Source of the DNA: Paenibacillus jilunlii
GTDB taxonomy: Bacteria > Bacillota > Bacilli > Paenibacillales > Paenibacillaceae
Length of the DNA: 64,000 nt
Reading direction: 5' to 3'
Assembly (NCBI RefSeq): GCF_900102965.1
Contig: NZ_FNGM01000008.1
Span: 185,561 to 249,560 of the forward strand
Position numbers and translations under genes: made by a program. Numbering within the stretch: position 1 is the stretch's first letter; each line of letters begins with the position of its first letter. The notes beneath the pieces are model-generated. The model saw nothing but the letters and a program-made list of their open reading frames with translations, did no database searches and had not been told where the DNA came from. Of this stretch, positions 22,286 to 31,285 are shown piece after piece.

Positions 22286-22999
22286 TCACAGGCTGCCGTA
22301 ATCCTTAGCTTTGGGATCAGCCCCCAGCCACTGTTCTCCAGAGTCGCTGATGTCTTTTTTCCATACAGGTACGGATGCCTTCAGTTTCTCGATGGCATAC
22401 CGGCTGGCTTCATAGCAGCTGTCGCGGTGGGCCGCAGAGACTGCGATGATTACACTTGCTTCCTTGAGGGCTACGAGTCCGGTACGGTGGGCAATAGCGC
22501 AGCGGGCATTCCACCGTTCTTCGACCTCCTTGCCGATTTCCTCCAGCTTGGCGAGGGCCATAGGGGTATAAGCTTCATAATGCAGCGCGGTTGTGCGCTG
22601 GGCGCCGGTCATTTCCCGGGTCGTGCCAACGAACAGCAGGGAAGCGCCATGATTTGCATCCAGCACTTTATCCAGCAAGGCCTCCCCGTTCAAGGGCTGA
22701 TCCGTGATGCTGAACCTTCCGTCTGGGGTTGCCTGCTCCTCTGAAGCCGGCTCTCCCCCGGAGACGGGAGGAATCAGCGCAACCTCGGAAGCTTCGGATA
22801 TGACGGAGTCATCCGGTGCATACTCATGGTCAATGGCAACTAAGGATACCTTAATCTGCGGAGCGGCTTCCGGATAGGACGCAGAGAGCAGCTCCTTCAA
22901 TCTTCCCGCAGTAAGGGGAGACTCATGGAAGTGAAAGGCCAGAGAGGAGGAGCCCATAACCTCTGCCAGGCCGGCGAACAGACGAATTGTCACGTGCAT
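22286..22999 (-). CDS. moaD/moaE: MoaD-MoaE fusion, molybdopterin synthase
   Basis: The 237-residue protein joins the two molybdopterin synthase subunits. Residues 1 to about 85 are MoaD-like (MHVTIRLFAGLAEVMGS to ALIPPVSGG), ending with the Gly-Gly that carries the thiocarboxylate in free MoaD. After an acidic linker, MoaE follows: ASLLFVGTTREM, LHYEAYTPMA, IAHRTGLV and SAAHRDSCYEASRYAIEKLK, then VPVWKKD. GAGGTG lies eight bases before the ATG at 22999. No other molybdenum cofactor gene is in the window. The Gly-Gly is internal, so cleavage would be needed for normal chemistry. Confidence 0.9.
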   Translation of the reverse strand: MHVTIRLFAGLAEVMGSSSLAFHFHESPLTAGRLKELLSASYPEAAPQIKVSLVAIDHEYAPDDSVISEASEVALIPPVSGGEPASEEQATPDGRFSITDQPLNGEALLDKVLDANHGASLLFVGTTREMTGAQRTTALHYEAYTPMALAKLEEIGKEVEERWNARCAIAHRTGLVALKEASVIIAVSAAHRDSCYEASRYAIEKLKASVPVWKKDISDSGEQWLGADPKAKDYGSL

Positions 23000-23153
23000 G
23001 CTTGATTCACCTCGGAATGTATAGGATATGTAGCTTTCAATAATGATTCCAATATACCATATTGAGCTTGAAAATGTTATGCTAGGCACTATAAGATCAC
23101 ATGCCTGCCGCTTAAAATAAAACGGCTTTACAGGTGGGAGGGAAGACAAGCAT

Positions 23154-24593
23154 ATGGAGCGGGCATTGCAAAGATTGACCCTAATTCATACGAATGATAT
23201 ACATAGCCACTTTGAAATGATGAGCCCCATTGCTGCAGAAATCGCTAACCTGAAGGCAGCGGCCGGTGATGAGCCCGTACTGCTGCTGGATATTGGTGAT
23301 CATATGGACCGGGCGGCGGTTGAGACTGAAGGCACCATGGGACAGGCAAATATCGATATGATCAACCTGACGGGCTATGATGCGGTTACGATCGGCAATA
23401 ATGAAGGGCTGACGTTCTCCCGGGAGATTCTTTCTGCCCTGTATGCGGGGCTTCAATGTCCGGTGGTATGCTGCAACATCCTGGAGAGTGCGACCGGAGA
23501 GGCGCCCGGATGGATGAAGCGCCATGTCATTCTGAAGAAGGAAGGCATCAGGATAGGCATTACCGGGGCTACTGCAGCCTTCGCTTCGTTCTACAGGCTG
23601 CTGGGCTGGGAAGCGCTGGACCCGGAAGAAGCGCTGCGTGAACAATGTGAGCTGCTGGCTCCGCAGGTGGATCTCCTGATTATCCTTTCCCATCTGGGGC
23701 TTCCGGCGGATCAGCGGCTGGCGGAGCAGCTTCAGGGGGTTCATGCCATTCTGGGCGGGCACACGCACCATATGCTGGAGACTCCGCAGATGATCAACGG
23801 AACAGCTGTCTGCGGGGCCGGCAAATTCGGCCGTTATATCGGACGGCTTATTTTTGAGCGGGCTCACACCGGTACAGCCTTCGAACTGGTGAGCGGCCGC
23901 TGCTTCCCGGTTGATCCTTCGCTTACCGAGGATGTGCTCGCGCCTGCGGCAGCGCTGCATTTGCAGAATGGACGCGAGGTTCTTGACGAAACTGTAGCCA
24001 TCACAGACCGGGAGCTTTCCCTGGATACAGAGGGGGAATCTCCTTTTGGCAATCTGCTGGCTCAGGCTGTCCGCCGCTTCACAGCAACCCCAATATCCCT
24101 GGTCAACAGCGGACAATTGCTTGGACCTCTGCCGCAAGGCAACATTACGGCAGGAATGCTGCACGCGCTGTGCCCTTCTCCGGTTAATGCCTGTATTATC
24201 CAGCTAAAAGGGAAGGACATCCGCAAGGCGCTTGAGCAGAGCAGGACTGAAGCGTTCTACAATAAGGCGATTTTTGGCTACGGCTTCCGGGGGAAGCTGC
24301 TGGGCAGCCTGGCTGTCGATGGATTAAAAATCCTGTACGATCCAGGGGTCTTGCCTTATGATAACGGTATCGCCGTTTTTGTCGGCGGGGAGCCGCTGGA
24401 TGACGAGGCCGTCTATTCTGTCGGAACACTGGATATGTTCACTTTCCGCATAGGGTATGAGAGTCTTGCGGATGGAGCCGAACCGCTGTATCTGCTGCCT
24501 CATTTCCTGCGGGATCTGCTGCGGATGGAGCTGCAAAGGCCGGGAAGCCTGGATGAATGTGCAGTTCTCCGCTGGGTGGACGGGTCTGACTAA
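23154..24593 (+). CDS. yunD: YunD-like 5'-nucleotidase / metallophosphoesterase
   Basis: The 479-residue protein belongs to the UshA-like 5'-nucleotidase family. The metallophosphatase domain has HTNDIHSHFE, DIGDHMDRA, GNNEGLTF in place of the usual GNHE, and GGHTHHML. A C-terminal nucleotidase domain follows (LVNSGQLLGPLPQGNITAGML). There is no signal peptide, and the YunD subgroup is cytosolic. Substrates are nucleoside monophosphates or nucleotide sugars by family inference. It is divergent from the MoaD-MoaE gene and is followed by uppP. Confidence 0.9.
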   Translation: MERALQRLTLIHTNDIHSHFEMMSPIAAEIANLKAAAGDEPVLLLDIGDHMDRAAVETEGTMGQANIDMINLTGYDAVTIGNNEGLTFSREILSALYAGLQCPVVCCNILESATGEAPGWMKRHVILKKEGIRIGITGATAAFASFYRLLGWEALDPEEALREQCELLAPQVDLLIILSHLGLPADQRLAEQLQGVHAILGGHTHHMLETPQMINGTAVCGAGKFGRYIGRLIFERAHTGTAFELVSGRCFPVDPSLTEDVLAPAAALHLQNGREVLDETVAITDRELSLDTEGESPFGNLLAQAVRRFTATPISLVNSGQLLGPLPQGNITAGMLHALCPSPVNACIIQLKGKDIRKALEQSRTEAFYNKAIFGYGFRGKLLGSLAVDGLKILYDPGVLPYDNGIAVFVGGEPLDDEAVYSVGTLDMFTFRIGYESLADGAEPLYLLPHFLRDLLRMELQRPGSLDECAVLRWVDGSD

Positions 24594-24644
24594 CCGCGAT
24601 GATTTCTTTTTCACTTTCATTTTTTCAATAATCAGGAGGATTAT

Positions 24645-25472
24645 ATGGACACGATTACAGCAATAATTCTGGCAATTGTAGAAGGAATAACTGAATTTAT
24701 CCCGGTATCATCCACGGGGCACATGATTTTAACCACTAAGCTGCTGGGCTTTGACGAGCAGTCGCCGATTATGAAAACTTATGAGATTGTCATTCAGCTT
24801 GGAGCCATTCTGGCCATTGCCCTGGTGTACCGCCAGCGGATTCTGAACCTGCTGGGTATCGGACGCAGCCGTTCAGGCAGAGGCGGAGTGATGCCGGCCT
24901 CCAGATTGAATCTGATTCATGTCCTTCTCGGGATTGTACCGGCGCTTGCGGTAGCTTTTTTTGCCCGTGATTTCATTAAAGGACTCTTTGGTGCTTCCAC
25001 AGTGCTCTGGGCGCTTGTCGCCGGCGGGGTGCTGATGATCGTTGCAGAATGGGTGAACAGACGGAAGATCCGGATTACCGCGCATGAGCTGGATGACTTA
25101 TCGTACGGACAGGCGCTGGCGATTGGCCTCTACCAGATTATTTCCGTGCTGTGGCCGGGATTTTCCCGGTCCGGTTCAACGATCTCAGGCGGTATGCTGA
25201 GCGGGGTCAGCTACAAGGCTTCGGCGGACTTCTCGTTCCTGATTGCCATACCGATTATGTGTGCGGCATCCGGTTATGAGCTGCTTGATTCCTATCAGTA
25301 TTTTACCAAAGATACGATTATGGATTTCGCGATCGGATTTGTCATTTCATTTATTGTCGCCTACCTGGTGGTGGTTGCGTTCATGAAGCTGATCCAGAAG
25401 ATCCGGCCGACCCATTTCGCGATTTACCGTTTTATTCTGGCTGCGGTGTTCTGGTTGTTTATTATGCGTTAA
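24645..25472 (+). CDS. uppP: Undecaprenyl-diphosphatase UppP (BacA)
   Basis: The 275-residue membrane enzyme recycles undecaprenyl diphosphate for wall synthesis and gives bacitracin tolerance. Family motifs are GITEFIPVSSTGHMIL near the N-terminus and WPGFSRSGSTISGGML near residue 175. About eight membrane helices are visible. The length is normal. CAGGAGG gives the ATG start. Confidence 0.97.
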   Translation: MDTITAIILAIVEGITEFIPVSSTGHMILTTKLLGFDEQSPIMKTYEIVIQLGAILAIALVYRQRILNLLGIGRSRSGRGGVMPASRLNLIHVLLGIVPALAVAFFARDFIKGLFGASTVLWALVAGGVLMIVAEWVNRRKIRITAHELDDLSYGQALAIGLYQIISVLWPGFSRSGSTISGGMLSGVSYKASADFSFLIAIPIMCAASGYELLDSYQYFTKDTIMDFAIGFVISFIVAYLVVVAFMKLIQKIRPTHFAIYRFILAAVFWLFIMR

Positions 25473-25483
25473 TCTATAGGCTC

Positions 25484-25513
25484 TTGACTAATCGCTCAAG
25501 GTAACGGTATATA
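25484..25513 (+). promoter_or_regulatory. Candidate sigma-A promoter of the second HD-GYP gene
   Basis: TTGACT (25484-25489), an 18-base spacer and TATATA (25508-25513), 69 bases before the start codon. Confidence 0.45.
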
Positions 25514-25581
25514 CAGAGAGTGTCAACTGGGGATTTTGGAACAATATAGCAATTTACCGTTAAAGGCAGGAGTGAACCAAG

Positions 25582-26685
25582 GTGCGTCTAGTATCCGTGA
25601 ATCGGCTTCAGGCGGGAATGAAGCTGGGTAAAAAAATATATAATGACGAAGGACTGGTTCTGCTCGCGGATGGAGTAGAGCTAACGGATGCGCTGATCAA
25701 GCGGCTGGCCAAGATCGACATCGGCTATATCTACATAGAAGATTCTGTCACGGAGGATGTTGAGATTACAGGCATGCTGCAGGACGAGACGCGCACTCAG
25801 GCGCTCAAGGTGGTCCGGAGCCAGTTTCAGCAGATGTCAGGCGCTTCCGGCATTACGAAGGGGTTTTATCATCTGGACAAAAAATTCTCCAAGGTGATGG
25901 ATTCCATTCTGGATGATCTGGCCACACAGGAAGATCCCATGATCATGCTGCTTGATATGCATACGGCCGACAACTACCTGTATGTTCACTCCCTGAATGT
26001 CTGCCTGTATACGCTGGTGCTCGGAATTGCCCATGGCTATAGCAGAGAAGAGCTGCGGGTCATTGGCATGGGCGCGCTGCTGCATGATATAGGCAAAACG
26101 CAAATCCCTGTCAAAATCATTCAAAAGCCCGGTATGCTCAGTGACGAGGAGTTCCGTCATATGCAGGCCCATACCGAAATCGGCTACCGGATTCTCAAGG
26201 ATGAACCGAATATCCCGCTGCTCGCGGCACACTGTGCGCTGCAGCATCACGAGCGCATCGATGGTTCGGGTTATCCGCGCGGGCTGAAAGGGCCGCAAAT
26301 TCATGAATATGCCAAATGGCTGGGGGTTGCGGATTCCTATGATGCCATGACCTCGAACCGGATCTATAAGAAGGCGATGCTGCCGCATCAGGCAGTTGAA
26401 GCGTTGTATGTAGGTTCAGGAACGCTCTATGAGCAGAAGCAATTGGAGCTGTTCCGGGACCGTGTGGCGATCTATCCGCTGGGTCTGACCGTCAAGCTTA
26501 GCACCGGTGAGAGCGGAGTGGTGGTCAAAATTGACCCGACCATACCGCACAGGCCGGTTGTCCGTGTCCTGCACGACCCTGATGGTGAGCCCGTGATCCC
26601 CTTTGAGCTTGATCTCGGCAGCAAGCTTTCTGTAGTGATTGTGGATGTGACCGATGAAGACGGGGCTGTGGTAAAAACCAAGTGA
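25582..26685 (+). CDS. HD-GYP phosphodiesterase (canonical)
   Basis: The 367-residue protein is a predicted cyclic di-GMP phosphodiesterase with all motifs intact: VHSLNVCLY, ALLHDIGKTQIP, AHTEIGYRIL, ALQHHERIDGSGYP and VADSYDAMTSNR. The N-terminal 60 residues (MRLVSVNRLQAGMKLGKKIY) match the N-terminal domain of the paralogue at 21157, and a C-terminal beta domain (STGESGVVVKIDP) is shared too. It begins with GTG at 25582, behind GGCAGGAGTG. No membrane segment or sensor domain is visible, so it is cytosolic. Confidence 0.93.
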   Translation: MRLVSVNRLQAGMKLGKKIYNDEGLVLLADGVELTDALIKRLAKIDIGYIYIEDSVTEDVEITGMLQDETRTQALKVVRSQFQQMSGASGITKGFYHLDKKFSKVMDSILDDLATQEDPMIMLLDMHTADNYLYVHSLNVCLYTLVLGIAHGYSREELRVIGMGALLHDIGKTQIPVKIIQKPGMLSDEEFRHMQAHTEIGYRILKDEPNIPLLAAHCALQHHERIDGSGYPRGLKGPQIHEYAKWLGVADSYDAMTSNRIYKKAMLPHQAVEALYVGSGTLYEQKQLELFRDRVAIYPLGLTVKLSTGESGVVVKIDPTIPHRPVVRVLHDPDGEPVIPFELDLGSKLSVVIVDVTDEDGAVVKTK

Positions 26686-26696
26686 CTTCCGGTTTG

Positions 26697-26765
26697 AAAG
26701 CGAGGCTGGGCAACGGGCAAACGCATAACTGCGCGCCCCATTGCTGTCCCGCTTTTTTTTATTTT
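26697..26765 (+). terminator. Terminator of the HD-GYP gene
   Basis: An imperfect long hairpin (AAAGCG...CGCTTT with an internal GGGC/GCCC pairing) ends in a run of eight T. Confidence 0.55.
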
Positions 26766-26924
26766 CACCTCCTCTATTGGAAGTATTTTCAGCAGAAGGA
26801 GGGGCAGACAGCCCCCAAAGTGCAGTTTTTTGCCCAATCGTGGTATGATATAGGTTAAGTCAGCGTTCTTTTTCATTTATTTTGGGTTAATAATAGGAAT
26901 ACGTATCGAAGGAGCACCACGAAA

Positions 26925-28061
26925 ATGAGTATATTAGAGCCATCTTCAACACCAATAAGAGAGCTGTCGCCAAGCTATGATCCATGGGACCCGATCACTT
27001 CATTGCGCAAGCATGGGCGTCATGTGCTGACCAGTGTCGAGATGACGGTGACCAATCTGTGCAACATGCGGTGTGAGCATTGTGCGGTTGGCGACAGCCT
27101 GACCACTAAAGAAGGAGACATGCTCCCGCTTAAAAATATGCTGGACCGCCTGGAAGAGGTTGAACATCTGCAGACGATCAGCATTACGGGCGGTGAGCCG
27201 ATGTTCCGGGCCGGTACAGTCGAAAAAACAATTGTGCCACTGCTCAAATATGCCCGTGAGCGGGGCATCCGGTCGCAGATCAATTCCAACCTGACTATGC
27301 CGTATTCCCGGTATGAGCAGCTGCTGCCCTATTTGGATGTCATGCATATCTCGTTCAACTACATAAATGGAGATGACTTTCATGAGGTAGGGTTTGCGAA
27401 CAGCGGCCACCCGGTCTCCAAGGAAGCAGCTTACCGGCTCTATGACACGATGCTGGAAAATTCCCGCCGCTTAAGCAGTGACGGGATGCTGATTTCGGCA
27501 GAATCGATGATCAATTACCGGACGCATAAAAAGCTGCCGGCAATCCATAAGCTAATCGGGGACATGGGGGCAAGAAGGCATGAAGTGCATCCGATGTATG
27601 CTTCCAGCTTTGCTTCCAAGCTCCCGGTACTGTCCCTGAAGGAAATGGGAGCAGCGGTCCATGACCTGCTGGACCACCGTGATCCAGACATGTGGATGCT
27701 GTTCGGTACGCTCCCTTTCTTTGCCTGCAGCTTTCTGGAAGAAGACCAGAAGCTTCTCCGCAGATTGCGGGAGGAAAAAAATGTTACCCTGCGCAACGAT
27801 CCGGACGGCAGAAACCGTGTGAATGTCAATATGTTCACAGGAGACGTGTTTGTGACGGATTTTGCCGATATCTCCGCCTTTGGCAACATTGGCAGCGGCA
27901 AGCTGGATGATATCTTTACCGAGTGGCAGCTGAAGCATCCGCTCAATCAGAAGGTGAATTGCCACTGTGATGAAGCCGGCTGCTGTGGTCCCAATCTTCT
28001 CGTAGCCGATATGTATTATCCGAAGGTTGATTTCAAAACTAGAAAAGCGATCACTCTGTAG
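26925..28061 (+). CDS. YfkAB-like radical SAM protein
   Basis: The 378-residue protein is a radical SAM enzyme. The cluster motif is CNMRCEHC (CxxxCxxC, about residues 46-53), followed by SITGGEPMF, the SAM-binding glycine motif. A Cys-rich C-terminus (CHCDEAGCC) may bind an auxiliary cluster. This combination matches the YfkA/YfkB radical SAM/CxCxxxxC family of Bacillaceae. Its reaction is not known. AAGGAGC precedes the ATG. The next gene starts 19 bases after its stop. Confidence 0.9.
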   Translation: MSILEPSSTPIRELSPSYDPWDPITSLRKHGRHVLTSVEMTVTNLCNMRCEHCAVGDSLTTKEGDMLPLKNMLDRLEEVEHLQTISITGGEPMFRAGTVEKTIVPLLKYARERGIRSQINSNLTMPYSRYEQLLPYLDVMHISFNYINGDDFHEVGFANSGHPVSKEAAYRLYDTMLENSRRLSSDGMLISAESMINYRTHKKLPAIHKLIGDMGARRHEVHPMYASSFASKLPVLSLKEMGAAVHDLLDHRDPDMWMLFGTLPFFACSFLEEDQKLLRRLREEKNVTLRNDPDGRNRVNVNMFTGDVFVTDFADISAFGNIGSGKLDDIFTEWQLKHPLNQKVNCHCDEAGCCGPNLLVADMYYPKVDFKTRKAITL

Positions 28062-28079
28062 AAATGGGGCGTTGTTATA

Positions 28080-29441
28080 GTGCATACGGAATTTGAAGTA
28101 GGGAGATTGCTGCTCAATCTTTTGCTGGTTCTGGTGCTCGTAATGTTGAACGGCATATTTGTTGCAGCGGAGTTCTCGCTCGTGAAGGTGAGGCAGTCGC
28201 GTCTGACGCAGCTCGTCAGCGAAGGGAACAAGATGGCCGGATATGCGCTGAAGGTCAATAAGAAGCTGGATGCCTATCTGTCGGCTACCCAGTTCGGGAT
28301 TACGCTTGCCTCGCTGGGGCTGGGCTGGGTCGGGGAACCGGCCATTTCCGAGCTGCTGGTGGAGCCGCTGATGGTCCAGATTGGGGTTACCGACCATACG
28401 CTGATCTCCACGGTATCTGTAGTTGTAGGTTTCTCGATCATTACCTTTTTACATATTGTGCTGGGTGAGCTTGCGCCGAAATCCCTGGCCATCCAAAAAA
28501 CAGAAGGCTCCGCGCTGCTGTTGTCCGCGCCGCTGATGTTCTTTTATAATGTGTTTCTGCCCTTTATCTGGGTGCTGAATGCATCGGCCAATGCGCTACT
28601 GAGGCTGGTGGGAGTGGAGCCGGCCAGTGAAGCCGAAGCCGCCCACTCGGAAGAGGAAATCCGCATTCTCATGAACCAAAGTGCCAAGAGCGGTGTCATT
28701 GACAAGGATGAGATGAAGCTGATGGACAACATCTTTGAATTCTCTGATCTGCTGGCCCGCGAGGTCATGCTTCCGCGTACAGATATGGATGTGTTATACA
28801 GCAATCTTTCTCTGGAAGAAAATATGCGGATTATTACGGAGACCAAACACTCCCGTTATCCGGTGGCTTTTGAGGACAAGGACCGGATTATCGGTTTCAT
28901 TCATATCACCGATCTGCTGTTTGCCCCGCTGGAGCAGCAGAATGATCTGGCATCGCTGGTCCGGCCTATCCTTAATGTGCCGGAATCCATAGAGATCAGC
29001 CATGCGCTGCGGCTGATGCAGAAGAACAAGGCCCAGCTCACACTCGTTGTGGATGAATATGGCGGCACGGCAGGGCTGCTCACAGCCGAGGAGATCCTTG
29101 AAGAAATCGTAGGGGACCTGCATGACGAATTCGAGGATGAACGTCCAAGCGTGGAACGCAACGGCGATTACATCTCCGTCGAAGGCCGCATGCTGATTGA
29201 AGATGTGAATGACCTTACCGGCGTAGTGATTGAAGACGACGAAGTCGACTCCATCGGCGGCTGGCTCTTCAAGGAGCTGGAGGGCAATCCGTCCAAAGGC
29301 AAGCGGGTAGTCGTCGGTGATGTTACCTTCGAGGTGGAGGAAGCCACACGTCTGCGGATCACCAGAATCAACATCCACCGTGAAACGCCTCACGCATCCG
29401 AAGAGGATGAAGCCGGTGAAGATGAGGACGGCCTGAAGTAG
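28080..29441 (+). CDS. CNNM/CorC family membrane protein with CBS pair (hemolysin family)
   Basis: The 453-residue protein has an N-terminal DUF21 (CNNM) membrane domain with four helices, including LNGIFVAAEFSLVKVRQSRL. A CBS pair follows (MLPRTDMDVLY, HSRYPVAFEDKDRIIGFIHI and LTLVVDEYGGTAGLLTAEEI). A CorC_HlyC domain is at the end. Members of the family transport or regulate magnesium or other cations. The start is GTG at 28080. The frame ends with an acidic tail. It may be cotranscribed with the radical SAM gene. Confidence 0.93.
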   Translation: MHTEFEVGRLLLNLLLVLVLVMLNGIFVAAEFSLVKVRQSRLTQLVSEGNKMAGYALKVNKKLDAYLSATQFGITLASLGLGWVGEPAISELLVEPLMVQIGVTDHTLISTVSVVVGFSIITFLHIVLGELAPKSLAIQKTEGSALLLSAPLMFFYNVFLPFIWVLNASANALLRLVGVEPASEAEAAHSEEEIRILMNQSAKSGVIDKDEMKLMDNIFEFSDLLAREVMLPRTDMDVLYSNLSLEENMRIITETKHSRYPVAFEDKDRIIGFIHITDLLFAPLEQQNDLASLVRPILNVPESIEISHALRLMQKNKAQLTLVVDEYGGTAGLLTAEEILEEIVGDLHDEFEDERPSVERNGDYISVEGRMLIEDVNDLTGVVIEDDEVDSIGGWLFKELEGNPSKGKRVVVGDVTFEVEEATRLRITRINIHRETPHASEEDEAGEDEDGLK

Positions 29442-29536
29442 GCGAACAGCCCGGCCGCTTTAATGCATCTGTGAATATACGTGTTCTGATGGTCCGGATT
29501 TCTGCTTTTCGATTTGTTTCCGGTATGGTATGCCCC

Positions 29537-29574
29537 AAGCTGTCCAAGTCACATGACTTTGGACAGCTTTTTTT
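29537..29574 (+). terminator. Terminator of the CBS membrane protein gene
   Basis: AAGCTGTCC plus AAGT pairs with ACTTTGGACAGCTT (one bulge) and is followed by TTTTTTTG. Confidence 0.85.
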
Positions 29575-30046
29575 GTCGTGCAGGTAATTAGCCAATATAC
29601 CAGCTCAGTCCGGTTAGCCTGCGGAAGGGAAGGATCCTCCCACTTAACGGCGTTCCTGTCCACAATCTTATTCCAACGAGCGCCTGCTCACCGGCTTCTT
29701 GAAAAAATTGTAGAGCGCCTAGCAACATAAAGTGGATTGTATTGGGCAGAGTGTCCCAAGGGCCGGTTTAGCGGTTCTTGGGGCTCTTTTGGCTGTTCAG
29801 TCCTGGAAGTGGCAGGTTCACGACGGCGGTTAAGCGGGCGGCGACCAGCGGAGATACTCAAGGGATTGAAAGTGTTGCCGCCGAAAATTACATACAATGG
29901 AGCGTGTCTGAACCTATCCAGAAGGCGGTATACTAGAAGCGTGGGAACGAAACATACCATATGACACAGAGCCGCAGGGAGGCGCACAAAACGCAAGAGG
30001 CGGCACTAACATAGATTACTGGCTTTATCATTAAGGAGGGGTCACC
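29575..30046. other. Intergenic region with a second hairpin
   Basis: No convincing gene is present. GTCCCAAG...CTTGGGGC followed by TCTTTTG (about 29753-29794) is a terminator-like hairpin whose sequence resembles the one at 33991. The rest looks like decayed coding DNA without a recognisable product. Confidence 0.4.
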
Positions 30047-30136
30047 GTGTCCAAATTGGAGGGCAACGAGCGGTGGAAAACAAAAATGATCATGACCGAA
30101 CATGTCGAGCAGTTCGAGGGGCAGCGTATTCTTTGA
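30047..30136 (+). pseudogene. Truncated YolD-like ORF (29 codons)
   Basis: GTG at 30047 behind TAAGGAGGGG starts a short frame. The central NERWKTKMIMTEHVEQFE resembles the N-terminus of YolD-like proteins (the KW..MMLPEHV motif), but the frame stops at 30136 after 29 residues, whereas full YolD-like proteins exceed 100. It is either a truncated gene or a chance resemblance. No partner Y-family polymerase gene is intact upstream. Confidence 0.4.
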
Positions 30137-30315
30137 GTGTTACCCCCTGGGTTACTATGAATCGTTCCATCATATTCAAAAGTTGCTGCATGATTTAAAC
30201 CTTTCGTCGTCTTCTCAATACATAACACGACGAAAATGATATAATTGTAAATATAGAACCCGACAGCGGGGAGCGGAACCTCCTTCTCGATCACACGTTC
30301 TCTCGAAGATACAAA

Positions 30316-30363
30316 GCCCGAATTGTAATCCTCCTTCAAACTGAGGATAAATTCGGGCTTTAT
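30316..30363 (+). terminator. Leader hairpin before the regulator-ABC operon
   Basis: AAGCCCGAATT pairs with AATTCGGGCTT, with an inner ATCCTC-GAGGAT type stem. The sequence after it (TATACTATCC) is only weakly T-rich. It lies between the YolD-like remnant and an 18-codon ORF and could be a terminator or an attenuator. Confidence 0.5.
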
Positions 30364-30415
30364 ACTATCCTCGAAAAGCCAATTCTATATTTTTTGATCA
30401 GAAGGAGGACCAAAA

Positions 30416-30472
30416 ATGAAAGTATTGATTGCCATCTTGACCCTCCTGATATTCAGCATGTCGATACGTTGA
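30416..30472 (+). CDS. Possible 18-residue hydrophobic peptide
   Basis: GAAGGAGGACC lies five bases before the ATG of MKVLIAILTLLIFSMSIR, followed by TGA. The ribosome site is one of the best in the region and the peptide is almost entirely hydrophobic. It precedes the response regulator gene by 66 bases. It could be a leader peptide or a membrane micropeptide, or the start of a longer gene lost by mutation. Confidence 0.35.
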   Translation: MKVLIAILTLLIFSMSIR

Positions 30473-30538
30473 AAAGATTGTCATATAATCAACAGTATGA
30501 AACATTGTATTATACCCAGTAAAAGGTGGCTAGTACCT

Positions 30539-31204
30539 ATGAAAACAATTGCTATTATTGAAGATGATGAACATATCGGAAATATAATGGCAGAAACCTT
30601 GTCCCGTCAAGGATATGAGGTTATCCGGGCATACTCAGGCACAGAGGCAATCTTATTGCTTCAACATTGGACACCGGATTTGGTACTGCTTGATTTGATG
30701 CTTCCTGGACTAGCCGGCGAGGAGTTGCTCCCCAAAATGAAAGGGATTCCCGTGATTGTAGTCAGTGCCAAAGGTGGGACTGATGATAGAGTGAATCTTC
30801 TGTTAGGCGGCGCCTCCGACTATATGACCAAGCCCTTTGAGATAAAAGAACTGCTGGCTCGCATTACCGTTCAACTTCGTAGTCGAAGTGACCATTCTTC
30901 CGTCCTCACCTTTGGCGATTTGGTGTTAAGCATGACTTCTCATGAATTAAGCGTACAAAGCCGTCCAGTGCATTTGACAAAAACAGAATTCGCAATCATC
31001 AAAATCCTGATGCAAAACCCCACCCAAGCGATTGCAAAATCAGTTCTGCTTGAGCGAATCAGTCTGGATACACCTGACTGTATGGAAAGCTCTCTGAAGG
31101 TTCATATCAGCAATATACGCCGTAAACTCCGCGAAGTCAGCGGAAAGGAGTACATTGAGGCCGTATGGGGAATCGGCTTCAAGCTGTGTGAACACCAATC
31201 TTAA
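30539..31204 (+). CDS. OmpR-family response regulator
   Basis: The 221-residue protein has a receiver domain (IAIIEDDEHIG, phospho-Asp in LVLLDLMLPG, Lys in MTKPFEIKELLAR) and a winged-helix DNA-binding domain (LTKTEFAIIKILMQN to EAVWGIGFKL). The ATG at 30539 follows AAAAGGTGG. The frame is open upstream to 30497 without a ribosome site. Its partner kinase is probably the one at 33039, and together with the ABC genes it forms a peptide-antibiotic sensing and resistance type of module. Confidence 0.92.
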   Translation: MKTIAIIEDDEHIGNIMAETLSRQGYEVIRAYSGTEAILLLQHWTPDLVLLDLMLPGLAGEELLPKMKGIPVIVVSAKGGTDDRVNLLLGGASDYMTKPFEIKELLARITVQLRSRSDHSSVLTFGDLVLSMTSHELSVQSRPVHLTKTEFAIIKILMQNPTQAIAKSVLLERISLDTPDCMESSLKVHISNIRRKLREVSGKEYIEAVWGIGFKLCEHQS

Positions 31205-31285
31205 CCTTTTCTTTACGATTCTCTTTACCGCCTTCTTAACATTTTCCCGGTACACTCCATACATCAATTGTAAGGAGGAAATGGA

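Noticed and set aside
30241..30300. TATAAT at 30240 as promoter of the leader RNA
   Set aside because: No acceptable -35 at 16-18 bases; left as unsupported.
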